From the NCBI GenBank assembly GCA_036675345.1, contig JAKFFE010000021.1:1-64000 (forward strand): a stretch of DNA of 64,000 nucleotides, in the 5' to 3' direction. A model generated the notes under the pieces. That model was given only the letters and a program-made list of their open reading frames with translations. It searched no databases and was not told where the DNA came from. A program made the position numbers and the translations under genes. The first letter of the stretch is position 1. Each line of letters begins with the position of its first letter. This document shows positions 1 through 7,972 of the stretch, piece after piece. Source of the DNA: JALYOC01 sp036675345 (GTDB taxonomy: Bacteria > Myxococcota > Myxococcia > Myxococcales > Myxococcaceae).

Positions 1-1
1 G

Positions 2-1303
2 TTCGACCTGGTCCGCGGGAAGGTGTTCGCGGAGGTCTCCGGCAAGGACGAGGCGGGGAACATCGGGAAGGCGGACGCGGGGATTCCGGTGACGCGGGTT
101 CGGTGGGTGTTTGATTACGGGAGCAGCTTTCACTTTCGCGCTGCGCCTTCGGTGGGGCGCACCGGCAATATCTATGTCGCCTCATCTGAGTCCCTCAACA
201 ACGAGACTGGATTCGTCGCTGCAGTGACCTCCGAGGGAGTGAAGCTGTGGAGAAATGATCTGGGCAGCGTTCGAGCATCGATGCCGGTCGGGGAGTTCGA
301 CGGTGGCGAGCGGGTTTTTGTCGCTGTCGAGCAGCCAGGAACCTGCACGATTGCGCGAATCATTGTAGCGGATGGAGGGTCATTGGGGCTCAGCGGCCCG
401 GGCACCGGTTCCTGTGAGGGCGCCCTGGCTCTTTCTGAGACGCAAGCGACAGGAGAGCAGGGACCCGTCGAAACGCTGTACGCGGTTCTGAACAATGGAG
501 CATCTAGCCAGGTGCAGGTGTTTCGGCCCGAGGGGAAGAGTGGGTCACGAAGCACGCAAATAGATATCAACGAAGGCCTGAATTATCCCGGTGCGGTCGT
601 GACGTCGGGCTTCCAAGCTCACTTCGTTGGTTCTCTTGGAAACTTCAGCTCCTATGCATTGAGCAGTGAAGGCATTCCGATGACCGAACGCTTCGTGCAA
701 CCCGTGGGACTTGCCAGCACTGGGGCTGCCTTGACCGATTCAACCTTTGTGATGGGAGGAAGTGCCGGTCCGGGCGTAGGAGCGGTATTCGGAGCTCGAG
801 TGACTGACGGAGGTACCGAATGGAGAACCTCAAACATCGTGAATCAGGCCTCTTCGCCAGTAGTCGCTGCTGATGGCGTGGTCTTCGCGGGGACCAATGT
901 TGGCTTGGCGCGCGTTGCCCCTGCTGCCCCAGTCGCCCCATTCGTTGAAGCGACGTTTGGCGAAAAAGTGATGGCGAGCCCTGTGCTTGTAAGCGGCCAG
1001 CAGCTCTACTCCGCGGGAATGACCGGGAAGTTGGGGTTGTGGACCCGAAACCTGACTCCAGTTTGGGTTAGCCCGGTGGGAGCGGCCTTCGAAGCCTCCC
1101 CGAACATGGATTGCGCTCGCGACGGAGGCGCCATCGTCCCCGGGCGGCCGCCAACGCTTTACCTCTTGGACAAGGGCGGCAAGCTCTACTCGGTGGTCTC
1201 CGACCTCGCCTTGGACACATCGGCCGCGTGGCCGCGCTACCAGCGGGACCCGCTCAACCGTGGCACCACCACGGCGGATCTCACGGAGTTCGCCTGTCCG
1301 TAA
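2..1303 (+). CDS. C-terminal part of a propeller-like exported protein (5' truncated by window)
   Basis: The reading frame is open from the left edge, so the true start lies outside the window. The visible part has about 433 residues. The first residues (around VSGKDEAGNIG) match a segment of the next gene (VSGKDRAGNLG), so the two are paralogs, and that protein is a lipoprotein. The remainder consists of repeated short beta-rich blades with Gly-rich turns, ending in 'WPRYQRDPLNRGT', a closing pattern typical of PQQ-like/WD-like propellers. The downstream paralog ends similarly (WPRARHDNKNTAS). The function is not recognisable; a surface or periplasmic role is inferred from the paralog. Codon usage is visibly richer in A/T third positions than in most of the window. 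Confidence 0.75.
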   Translation, partial: FDLVRGKVFAEVSGKDEAGNIGKADAGIPVTRVRWVFDYGSSFHFRAAPSVGRTGNIYVASSESLNNETGFVAAVTSEGVKLWRNDLGSVRASMPVGEFDGGERVFVAVEQPGTCTIARIIVADGGSLGLSGPGTGSCEGALALSETQATGEQGPVETLYAVLNNGASSQVQVFRPEGKSGSRSTQIDINEGLNYPGAVVTSGFQAHFVGSLGNFSSYALSSEGIPMTERFVQPVGLASTGAALTDSTFVMGGSAGPGVGAVFGARVTDGGTEWRTSNIVNQASSPVVAADGVVFAGTNVGLARVAPAAPVAPFVEATFGEKVMASPVLVSGQQLYSAGMTGKLGLWTRNLTPVWVSPVGAAFEASPNMDCARDGGAIVPGRPPTLYLLDKGGKLYSVVSDLALDTSAAWPRYQRDPLNRGTTTADLTEFACP

Positions 1304-1506
1304 CGTACTTGTCCGTCGCTCCAGCAATCACAAAGTGCTGGAGCCGATTGACGCGCTGACAGGGTAGAGCGGCGGCACATCCGCAGGTTGCCGGGATGCG
1401 CGAGGACCTCTTGGCCCTCGCCAAGACCATGAAAGCCCGCAAAGCCGGCAGAGTCGCTTCCTCGCCTTAACGCCTCGTGCTAGAGGCTTCCCGGGGGAGG
1501 GTACCA

Positions 1507-3483
1507 ATGCGCAGTCGGGTCGCCGCGAGCGTCGTTCTTCTGGGTCTGACACTTGTGGCGCAGCCCGGATGCGATCTGGTTGGCCTGACCCGATGCGATT
1601 CGGGCGCCTGTCCCACGGGAACCCGCTGTAACACCGAGACGAACTACTGCGAGGTCCCGGGGATCGTCCTGGTCAGTCCGAGCCCGGGCTTCGTCGGAGG
1701 GACGGTCTCGGTCTCGGCGGAACTCTCCTTCAGTGATCCGTCCGAAGGCCCAGCCAGCCTCACCTTGTTTGCTGGTTCTCAGCAGGTGGAACTTCCGAGG
1801 TCCGGGAGCAGCCGGTATGTCGGAAGTTGGGTGCCCACCTTGGAGGGCCCCGTGTCGATCGTGGTCCGAGACCCCTCCAGTGACCTGGAAAGCGATCCGG
1901 TGATGGTCACCGTCGATCGCACGCCGCCAGTCTTTGAGGTCTTCGTTCCCATTCCTCAGCGGGAGGAGGGTGGGGGCTTCACGAATCGGGAGGGAAACGC
2001 CTGGAAGCGGGACGAGTCCGTCCAGCTCCAGGTAGAGGCCGAGGACGCGATTGACGTGGCGTCGGTGCAGTTCTCCCTCCAGGCCAGTGTCGGAGGCTCG
2101 GCCGGGACCGCCACCGCCTTCCGCCCGGTGTCCGAGGATGGTGGGACCGCCAGCCTCTACCGCGGCACGATCCTGGTCGATCTGTACGAGCCCAGCTTCA
2201 AGGGCGACCGCGGCAATATCGTGGTCAATGTCTCGGGTAAGGACCGTGCAGGAAACCTGGGTTCGGGCACCGCCCTGGTGCCGGTCACCCGCTTCAAGTG
2301 GCACCGGTCGCTCCCCTTCCTGGGCCGACAGCTGGAGCCGGTGATCGCGGACGACGGCGCGCTGTGGACGGGGGTGGTGGATGGTGGGTTCGGCCAACTG
2401 CTTCGCATCACCCCAGGCGGCGCCATGGAGCAGTTCGATGCCCCCGGATTGGTCGGCGGGCTCCTGCTTGCCGCCCATCCTTCGGATCTGCGGGAAGGGG
2501 TCTACTTCACTGCCAACACCGACGGAGCTGCGCATGCCCCCGACGCGGGCTTCCTGCGGGTGCTCCATGCAACGACCCGCGAGGTCACCAACGCCTGTGG
2601 ACCGTTCGCCGGTGGGATGCATCCCCAGATGGCGGTGACCTATCACACCGCACTCTCCGGTGACCTCGGCCAGTCGGTGGTGGCAGCCGCTCGGGAGTTG
2701 GGCGGCAGGCTGATCGCCGCTCGGATCGAGAATGGTGTGGAGTGCGTGGTCAAGACCACGCCGCTCAATCTGATTCCTGGTTCTGACTTCGGCGCCGAGT
2801 TCGATTCGGTCTACCTCTCCCAGGGCACCTCCACTTCCCGTTGGAACCTCGGACCTGCCGCCTGGTCCGAAGCTCCGGGGTGGCCGTCACCGGCGACGAT
2901 CTTCACCGGCATTGCCCCCAACGGAGGGGAGTTGCTGGGCACCGGTCAGTTGGGTGGGAACGGCGGGCTCTTCGTCCTTCCCAGCGCCGGAGGGGCAGTT
3001 CGCGACTCGGTGGTGACGGGATCGGGAGTGGCTCGACCCGCGTCTTTCGATCCCTCCGGGAATGCCTATTTCGGTGATGCCTCAGGGGGGCTGGTGAAGA
3101 CCTCCCGCTCCGGGGTATTGCGCAGCGCGGCGGTCGATGCCGGGACGGCACCGCTGATCGGCGAGGACGGTACCGTCTACGCCATTGACGTCAACGGCCG
3201 GTTGGCTGCGTTGGATGCGGAGCTTCAGCCGCTGTGGAGTGCGTCAGACGCCGGGGTCGGCTCCAACGCGATGCTGCTGGACTGCGCCCGACTGGCCGAC
3301 GGGGCGGTGCTGGCGGGTCGTCCGGGTGTGCTCTACGTCCCGTCGGGGGCAGCGCTGACCGCTTACCTCGTGGACAGCAAGGGACTCAGCGCCGACGCCG
3401 GTTGGCCCCGAGCCCGCCACGACAACAAGAACACGGCATCACGGACGACGTTTGCTCCGGCATGTCCCAAGGTGAGTCCATGA
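1507..3483 (+). CDS. Propeller-like lipoprotein, paralog of the preceding gene
   Basis: The protein has 658 residues. ATG at 1507 is chosen because it follows GGGAGG at 6-8 bases and opens a lipoprotein signal (hydrophobic stretch, then QPGC with Cys22). A short Cys-rich segment follows (CDSGACPTGTRC...NYC), resembling the small Cys knots common in myxobacterial lipoproteins. Residues of about 50-270 look like two Ig-like/cadherin-like beta domains, and the rest resembles a PQQ-type beta propeller. It is probably anchored at the outer membrane or exported, with unknown function. The stop overlaps the next start (ATGA), so the two are translationally coupled. Confidence 0.8.
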   Translation: MRSRVAASVVLLGLTLVAQPGCDLVGLTRCDSGACPTGTRCNTETNYCEVPGIVLVSPSPGFVGGTVSVSAELSFSDPSEGPASLTLFAGSQQVELPRSGSSRYVGSWVPTLEGPVSIVVRDPSSDLESDPVMVTVDRTPPVFEVFVPIPQREEGGGFTNREGNAWKRDESVQLQVEAEDAIDVASVQFSLQASVGGSAGTATAFRPVSEDGGTASLYRGTILVDLYEPSFKGDRGNIVVNVSGKDRAGNLGSGTALVPVTRFKWHRSLPFLGRQLEPVIADDGALWTGVVDGGFGQLLRITPGGAMEQFDAPGLVGGLLLAAHPSDLREGVYFTANTDGAAHAPDAGFLRVLHATTREVTNACGPFAGGMHPQMAVTYHTALSGDLGQSVVAAARELGGRLIAARIENGVECVVKTTPLNLIPGSDFGAEFDSVYLSQGTSTSRWNLGPAAWSEAPGWPSPATIFTGIAPNGGELLGTGQLGGNGGLFVLPSAGGAVRDSVVTGSGVARPASFDPSGNAYFGDASGGLVKTSRSGVLRSAAVDAGTAPLIGEDGTVYAIDVNGRLAALDAELQPLWSASDAGVGSNAMLLDCARLADGAVLAGRPGVLYVPSGAALTAYLVDSKGLSADAGWPRARHDNKNTASRTTFAPACPKVSP

Positions 3484-4976
3484 AGCGGATCGTTTTGTCC
3501 TTTGTCCCGTTGCTGCTGGCGTCGCTCTCGCTGCTTCCGGTGGCCTGTTTTGTCCCGGAAGATGGAACTGACGGAGGCGACGGCTCGGTCGTCGTTCAGG
3601 ACGCCTCGGTGGACGCCTCTTCCCTGGAGATCTCCAACCTGGGACCTCACGAGATCGCGGAAGCGGAGAGCCTCACCGTCCAACTCGTGGGAGACGGAGG
3701 CGTGCCCGCATACGTCTGGGATCGGGTCTCGTGGGATGACTCTCTGGAGTGGGTCGCGGTGGGCAAGTTCACCGGCGTGCTGCAGGGTAGGGCCAGAACG
3801 CAGACCTTTGGCCCCCGCAGCGTGGTGATCCGTCTGACGGACAGCCAACAGCGCAGCATCGAACGTGAGGTGCTGATCGACGTGAAGGGCTGCAGGCCAG
3901 GGCAGACGACGTTCTGCATGTTTGGAGAGAGCTCCGGCGTCTGCAAGGAGGGAATCGCTTCCTGCTCCAACGGGACCTTTGACGGCGGCCCCTGCATGGA
4001 GCCGGACGGTGGTGCCACTCCCTCAGATGAGTTTGAACTCTGCGGCGCAGGCTGTCAGGGCTGCGATCCGCGCATCTCCAGCCAGTGCGTCGAAGGGGTA
4101 TGCGTCTGTGGAGCAGAGTCTCCGTGTCAGAACGGAGAGGAGTGCTGCTCCACTGATGGGGGGAGGGCGTGCAGCGACCTGAAGCACGATGTGCAGAACT
4201 GCGGAGCTTGCGGCGAACGCTGCATCCCCTTCGCAAAGGGAACTGTGGCCTGCGAGGAGGGAGTCTGCACGTTCGGGTGCAGCCCTGGTTGGGGCCGCTG
4301 TAGCCCCGAGGATCCCTCGGTCCCGGGCGCCTGTGAAACCGAGCTTTTCAACAATCCCCAGCACTGCGGTGACTGCGCCACCCAATGCTACCCCGGACAG
4401 GACGCGGGGTCCGTGGTGTACTCCGGGAACTGTACAGCGGGCACCTGCGAGAAGGCATGCGTGACCGGCTATGCGGACTGTGGGGGCAACGCAGAATGCG
4501 AGTGCCCACCTCCTGCAGTCGGAGACGACACCGGAACCGCCTACTGCGGTGGTGGTAGTTGCCAGGTAACTTGCGATGACGATGGTCGGCTCTGCGATGG
4601 CGCCTGCTTTAAGTGGGACAGCCGCACCCACTGCCGCCTCTGCGATGTCACCTGCCCGGCCAACCCACCCAACACGGTGACCAATTCGACCGTCTGCGCA
4701 CCGGGAGGCTGCACCGGGACCTGTCTGCCCGGCTGGGAGAACTGCGATGGAAGCTGGGCCAACGGCTGCGAGGTCTACGTCGATGGCAACGAGGCCAGCT
4801 GCGGTGCCTGTACCGGAGGGACCGTGTGCACGGTCGGATTCACCTGCTCCGGCGGTCACTGCCTACAGGACTGCGGAGACCTCGGGAACACCGTCTGTGA
4901 GCAACCGTCCCAGTGCGTTGGCTGCGACCTGGAGTGCGGACCGCCCCCTATCAACTGCCCCATGTGTTGCAGCTAG
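3480..4976 (+). CDS. Cys-rich lipoprotein with repeated CxxC knots
   Basis: The protein has 498 residues. ATG at 3480 overlaps the previous stop by four bases (ATGA). The signal peptide ends in the lipobox LPVAC (Cys24). A beta domain occupies roughly residues 45-135. From there to the C terminus the protein is packed with cysteines in repeating patterns such as CGACGERC, CGDCATQC and CRLCDVTC, typical of small disulfide-rich or EGF-like knots in myxobacterial surface lipoproteins. No catalytic motif is seen. Coupling to the propeller lipoprotein suggests both act in the same envelope structure. Exact function unknown. Confidence 0.8.
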   Translation: MKRIVLSFVPLLLASLSLLPVACFVPEDGTDGGDGSVVVQDASVDASSLEISNLGPHEIAEAESLTVQLVGDGGVPAYVWDRVSWDDSLEWVAVGKFTGVLQGRARTQTFGPRSVVIRLTDSQQRSIEREVLIDVKGCRPGQTTFCMFGESSGVCKEGIASCSNGTFDGGPCMEPDGGATPSDEFELCGAGCQGCDPRISSQCVEGVCVCGAESPCQNGEECCSTDGGRACSDLKHDVQNCGACGERCIPFAKGTVACEEGVCTFGCSPGWGRCSPEDPSVPGACETELFNNPQHCGDCATQCYPGQDAGSVVYSGNCTAGTCEKACVTGYADCGGNAECECPPPAVGDDTGTAYCGGGSCQVTCDDDGRLCDGACFKWDSRTHCRLCDVTCPANPPNTVTNSTVCAPGGCTGTCLPGWENCDGSWANGCEVYVDGNEASCGACTGGTVCTVGFTCSGGHCLQDCGDLGNTVCEQPSQCVGCDLECGPPPINCPMCCS

Positions 4977-5007
4977 CGCGGGCTGTCCCCTCGAAGCCCA
5001 CACAACA

Positions 5008-5039
5008 ACGCCCGCCCCCTTCTCCAGGAGGCGGGCGTT
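5008..5039 (-). terminator. Hairpin downstream of tRNA-Glu copy at 5046-5117
   Basis: A ten-base inverted repeat (AACGCCCGCC / GGCGGGCGTT) has a loop of about 12 bases. On the minus strand it lies directly after the tRNA and is followed by GTTGTTGTG, which is only moderately T-rich. On the plus strand it sits shortly after the Cys-rich lipoprotein stop, so it may work in both directions. Confidence 0.6.
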
Positions 5040-5045
5040 TCCATG

Positions 5046-5117
5046 TGACCCTACGGGGACTCGAACCCCGGTCTGAGCCTTGAGAGGGCTCCGTCCTAAC
5101 CGCTAGACGATAGGGCC
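5046..5117 (-). tRNA. tRNA-Glu (anticodon CTC), copy 2 in transcription order
   Basis: On the minus strand a full cloverleaf can be drawn. The acceptor GGCCCTA pairs with TAGGGTC with one mismatch-type pair, the D arm contains AGCGGTTAGGA, the anticodon loop is CTCTCAA giving CTC, and the T arm is CCGGG-GTTCGAG-CCCCG. The discriminator base is A and CCA is not encoded. The 72-base sequence is the same as the copy at 5192-5263. Confidence 0.93.
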
Positions 5118-5156
5118 GGCTGTGGAGGGGCCTTGGGGGCCCCCCATCAAAGAGAA

Positions 5157-5184
5157 CGCCCGCCTCCGTTTCCAGAGGCGGGCG
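5157..5184 (-). terminator. Hairpin between the two tRNA-Glu genes
   Basis: The inverted repeat CGCCCGCCTC / GAGGCGGGCG has an eight-base loop. Read on the minus strand it is followed by TTCTCTTT, giving a fair intrinsic terminator just after the first tRNA-Glu. It resembles the hairpin after the second copy, so hairpin and tRNA appear to have been duplicated together. Confidence 0.7.
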
Positions 5185-5191
5185 CTTCCTG

Positions 5192-5263
5192 TGACCCTAC
5201 GGGGACTCGAACCCCGGTCTGAGCCTTGAGAGGGCTCCGTCCTAACCGCTAGACGATAGGGCC
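5192..5263 (-). tRNA. tRNA-Glu (anticodon CTC), copy 1 in transcription order
   Basis: The cloverleaf is identical to that of the copy at 5046-5117, with anticodon CTC for GAG codons and no encoded CCA. It lies five bases downstream of the tRNA-Gln 3' end and is probably cotranscribed with it. GAG codons are frequent in the surrounding genes, which fits two CTC copies. Confidence 0.93.
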
Positions 5264-5268
5264 ATACG

Positions 5269-5342
5269 TGGCTGGGGAACTAGGATTCGAACCTAGATAG
5301 CCAGAGTCAGAGTCTGGAGTCCTGCCGTTGGACGATTCCCCA
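5269..5342 (-). tRNA. tRNA-Gln (anticodon CTG)
   Basis: On the minus strand the acceptor TGGGGAA pairs with TTCCCCA. The anticodon stem is CCAGA/TCTGG with loop CTCTGAC, giving anticodon CTG for CAG codons. The T arm is CTAGG-TTCGAAT-CCTAG. Unlike the two tRNA-Glu genes, CCA is encoded. It begins 17 bases after the stop of the upstream small periplasmic gene. Confidence 0.93.
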
Positions 5343-5359
5343 ACAAATGTCGACGGCGA

Positions 5360-5779
5360 CTACTTTTTCGGCTTTGCCTCGGCCTTCTTCTTTGGCTCTG
5401 GCGCGGCGACGATGATGAAAATCCTGACCTCATCGTTCGCCTGGTAGATGTTGATTCCTTCGAACCGCTTCTTCCCCGGGTTGCTGATGTGAACAGCCTT
5501 CACTCCCGGCTGATTCACCACCGACCTTCTGGGAAACGCTCCTACCGGCAAGACCGTCCGGTAGTACTTCAGCGCTTCGTCGAAGTCCTGTCGGACCCGG
5601 TAACGATTCTCCCCCACCTTCTCAGCCCCGTCCGGCAGCTGAACCCCACTCACCACCTCGGCTTGCGCCGACCCCGCCAACCCCACGGCCACCAACAGCG
5701 CCGTTCCCGCCCGCCACAACTGCGTTCGAGGCGGCGGCTTATAAAGTTCGCGTTTCGTGGTGTCAAGCGTCGGAAGCAT
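5360..5779 (-). CDS. Small secreted/periplasmic protein of unknown function
   Basis: The protein has 139 residues. The N terminus has a long basic region followed by a hydrophobic stretch and AGSAQA, a good signal-peptidase I site near residue 36. The mature part has an alternating beta/alpha look (VVSGVQLPDGAEKVGENRYRV) and a Lys-rich tail (KKKAEAKPKK). No family is recognised. ATG at 5779 is the first ATG, and a GTG lies one codon upstream. No clear ribosome site is visible, so the start is uncertain. The tRNA-Gln gene follows 17 bases downstream on the same strand, so a shared transcript is possible. Confidence 0.7.
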   Translation of the reverse strand: MLPTLDTTKRELYKPPPRTQLWRAGTALLVAVGLAGSAQAEVVSGVQLPDGAEKVGENRYRVRQDFDEALKYYRTVLPVGAFPRRSVVNQPGVKAVHISNPGKKRFEGINIYQANDEVRIFIIVAAPEPKKKAEAKPKK

Positions 5780-5919
5780 CACGGTCGCGGAAGATAGGTC
5801 CAGCCGGACACCACGTCCATCAAGACCGCCATTCCCGGCGGCCTCTTTGCCACCTTCCCGATGGTTCCCTGCCCACACCGTGGGTACGACGTCCGGGGAG
5901 CGGGCAACCTGACCCTGCC

Positions 5920-7350
5920 TCACGGGATGCGCCCGATCGCCGCGTCCAGGCGTCGCAGGGTCTCGTCCCGGCCAATCAGCTCCAGGGTCTCGCCAATGCC
6001 CGGGCTGGCGGTGCCGCCGGTGACTGCCACCCGGACCGGCTGGGCCACCTTGCCCATCCCCACGCTGGACTCCTCGGAGACCTGCTTGACGATGTGCTCC
6101 AGCGGCTCGGGGGTCCAGGCCGCCAGCTCTCCGGCCAGGGTCCGCACCCGCTGCAGCAGGGGCTTGGAGTCGGCGGTCAGGTGCTTGGCTGCCGCCTTCT
6201 CGTCCAGGGTGACGCCCGAGCTGAAGAAGTAGCGGGCGGTCTCCGCCATCTCGGAGAGGGTCCGGGCCCGCTCGCGCAGGGCCTTCACCAGCTTCTCCGG
6301 GCGCGGGTCGCCGTCCGGGACCGTGAACCCCTTCTCGCGCAGGAAGGGCACCAGCAGGGCAGCCAGGGCCTCTGGCGCCATGCTCTTGAAGTACTGCTGG
6401 TTCACCCACAGCAGCTTCTCCGGGTTCCACACCCCGGAGGTGGACCCCACCTGGGCAAAGTCGAACCACTCCAGCATCTGGGCCCGGGTGATCACCTCGT
6501 CGTCGCCGTGGGACCAGCCCAACCGGACCACGAAGTTGTTCAGCGCCTCGGGGAGGATCCCGTTCCTGGCGTGCAGCATCACGTCCGCCTCGGGGTGCTT
6601 GCGCTTGGAGAGCTTCTCCCGATCCGGTCCCAGGATCAGCGGGAAGTGGGCGAACTCCGGCGGCTCCCAGCCCAGCGCCCGGTACAGCATCAGCTGGGGG
6701 AAGGTGGAGTTGACGTGCTCCTGGCCACGACCGACCAGGGTGATCTCCATCAGGTGGTCGTCCAGCACGCACCCGTAGTTGTAGAGGGGGATCCCGTCGG
6801 CGCGGAGCATCACCCAGTCGTCCAGGTCCGACCACTCCTTGGTGATCTTCCCCAGCACCCGGTCGGTGAAGCTGGCCTGGCCCTCGCCGTCCGGCATCCG
6901 GAAGCGGATCACCGCCGGGCGGTCGGGGGCGTCCTGGCGGTCCCGGCAGGTGCCCTCGTACTTGTACTGGCGCTTTTGCTTCTCGTACTCGGCGCGCCGG
7001 GCGTCCAGCTCCTCGCGGGTGCAGTAGCAGCGATACGCCTTGCCCTCCGCGATCAGTCTCTCCGCGTACTCCTTGTAGATCCCCAGCCGGGCCATCTGGT
7101 TGTAGGGGCCAAAGTCGCCGCCCACCCCGGGACCCTCGTCCCAGTCGATCCCCAGCCAGCGCAGGCCGTCCAGGATGGTCTGCACCGACTCGGGGGTGGA
7201 GCGCGCCTGGTCGGTGTCCTCCATCCGCAGGATGAAGGTGCCCTGGTGACGCCGGGCGTACAGCCAGTTGAAGAGCGCCGTTCGAGCGCCGCCGATGTGC
7301 AGATAACCGGTGGGCGAAGGGGCGAAGCGGAGACGGGGTGCCTTGGCCAT
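5920..7350 (-). CDS. gltX: Glutamate--tRNA ligase
   Basis: A class I aminoacyl-tRNA synthetase of 476 residues that charges tRNA-Glu with glutamate in the cytosol. Visible hallmarks are RFAPSPTGYLHIGG (the HIGH-type ATP motif at about residue 18), the Glu-specific FNWLYAR and LRMEDTD segments, and KLSKRKH near residue 250 as the KMSKS equivalent. The C-terminal anticodon-binding domain ends with 'GIGETLELIGRDETLRRLDAAI', typical of GltX. ATG at 7350 directly precedes the conserved N terminus. Two tRNA-Glu genes lie less than 1 kb downstream on the same strand, a fitting neighbourhood. It could be a GltX1 or GltX2 paralog, but nothing suggests loss of function. Confidence 0.96.
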   Translation of the reverse strand: MAKAPRLRFAPSPTGYLHIGGARTALFNWLYARRHQGTFILRMEDTDQARSTPESVQTILDGLRWLGIDWDEGPGVGGDFGPYNQMARLGIYKEYAERLIAEGKAYRCYCTREELDARRAEYEKQKRQYKYEGTCRDRQDAPDRPAVIRFRMPDGEGQASFTDRVLGKITKEWSDLDDWVMLRADGIPLYNYGCVLDDHLMEITLVGRGQEHVNSTFPQLMLYRALGWEPPEFAHFPLILGPDREKLSKRKHPEADVMLHARNGILPEALNNFVVRLGWSHGDDEVITRAQMLEWFDFAQVGSTSGVWNPEKLLWVNQQYFKSMAPEALAALLVPFLREKGFTVPDGDPRPEKLVKALRERARTLSEMAETARYFFSSGVTLDEKAAAKHLTADSKPLLQRVRTLAGELAAWTPEPLEHIVKQVSEESSVGMGKVAQPVRVAVTGGTASPGIGETLELIGRDETLRRLDAAIGRIP

Positions 7351-7402
7351 GGGGGCCGCCGGGGATAGCAGATGGGCGGGCGTGCGGTAAGGTCTTTGCC
7401 CA

Positions 7403-7972
7403 ATGTTCCAGGCGCGAGGACGAATGGGGTGGGCCCTGGTGGCGATGCTGCTGGCCCCCGGGGCGCTGGCCACCCAGGTGATCGGCCTGGACGTGGAGGG
7501 CCTGACCCGCGGCTCGGACGCGATCGTGGTCGGCAAGGTGGTCCGCAGCCACAGCCGGTGGACCTCCGACCAGCGGCTGATCGTCACCGAGGTGGAGGTG
7601 GAGATCGCAGAGTCGCTCAAGGGGGCGGCGGGCAAATCGGTGGTGATCCTCCAGCCGGGCGGGGTGGTGGGGGAGATCGGCCAGCGGGTCAGCGGGCTGG
7701 CCCGCTTCCAGCTGGGCGACGAGGTGCTGGTGTTCCTGGAGCGGCAGGGCCGGCGCACCTTCCTGGTCACCGGGCTGGCGCAGGGCAAGTTCCGGATCGA
7801 ACGGTCCAGCGACGGTCAGGAGGCCTACGCGGTCCCCGATGACGTGGCCGGGGCGGCGCTGGTGGATCCGCTGACCCACGCGCCAATGCGCTCCCCGCTC
7901 CAGCCGATGCGACTCTCCGCGCTCAAGGCGCGGATCGCGGAGCTCCTCCGGGGAAAGCGGCCCCAGCCGTGA
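7403..7972 (+). CDS. Exported protein of unknown function
   Basis: The protein has 189 residues. The N terminus is a signal peptide (MGWALVAMLLAPGALA, cleavage before TQV). The mature protein has beta-strand-rich text (SDAIVVGKVVRSHSRW, VILQPGGVVGEIGQRV, DEVLVFLERQG) reminiscent of an OB-like or small beta-barrel domain, but no named family is certain. The start is taken as ATG 7403; an in-frame ATG at 7424 would give a shorter signal. Its stop overlaps the next gene's GTG (GTGA), so it is coupled to the two downstream metalloproteases and probably serves the same exported system. Confidence 0.75.
   Translation: MFQARGRMGWALVAMLLAPGALATQVIGLDVEGLTRGSDAIVVGKVVRSHSRWTSDQRLIVTEVEVEIAESLKGAAGKSVVILQPGGVVGEIGQRVSGLARFQLGDEVLVFLERQGRRTFLVTGLAQGKFRIERSSDGQEAYAVPDDVAGAALVDPLTHAPMRSPLQPMRLSALKARIAELLRGKRPQP

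Larger units (their letters stand above)
5007..5263 (-). repeat. Duplicated unit: tRNA-Glu plus following hairpin
   Basis: Segments of about 5007-5117 and 5155-5263 each contain a GC-rich hairpin of nearly the same stem sequence followed, in plus-strand reading, by an identical 72-base tRNA-Glu. The sequence between the units (5118-5154) is not shared. This looks like a tandem duplication in which the tRNA stayed identical and the hairpin loops diverged. Confidence 0.7.

Noticed and set aside
1319..1343. CTCCAGCA/TGCTGGAG hairpin after the first gene as an intrinsic terminator
   Set aside because: The stem is good, but CCGATTGACG follows, with no T run; left unassigned.
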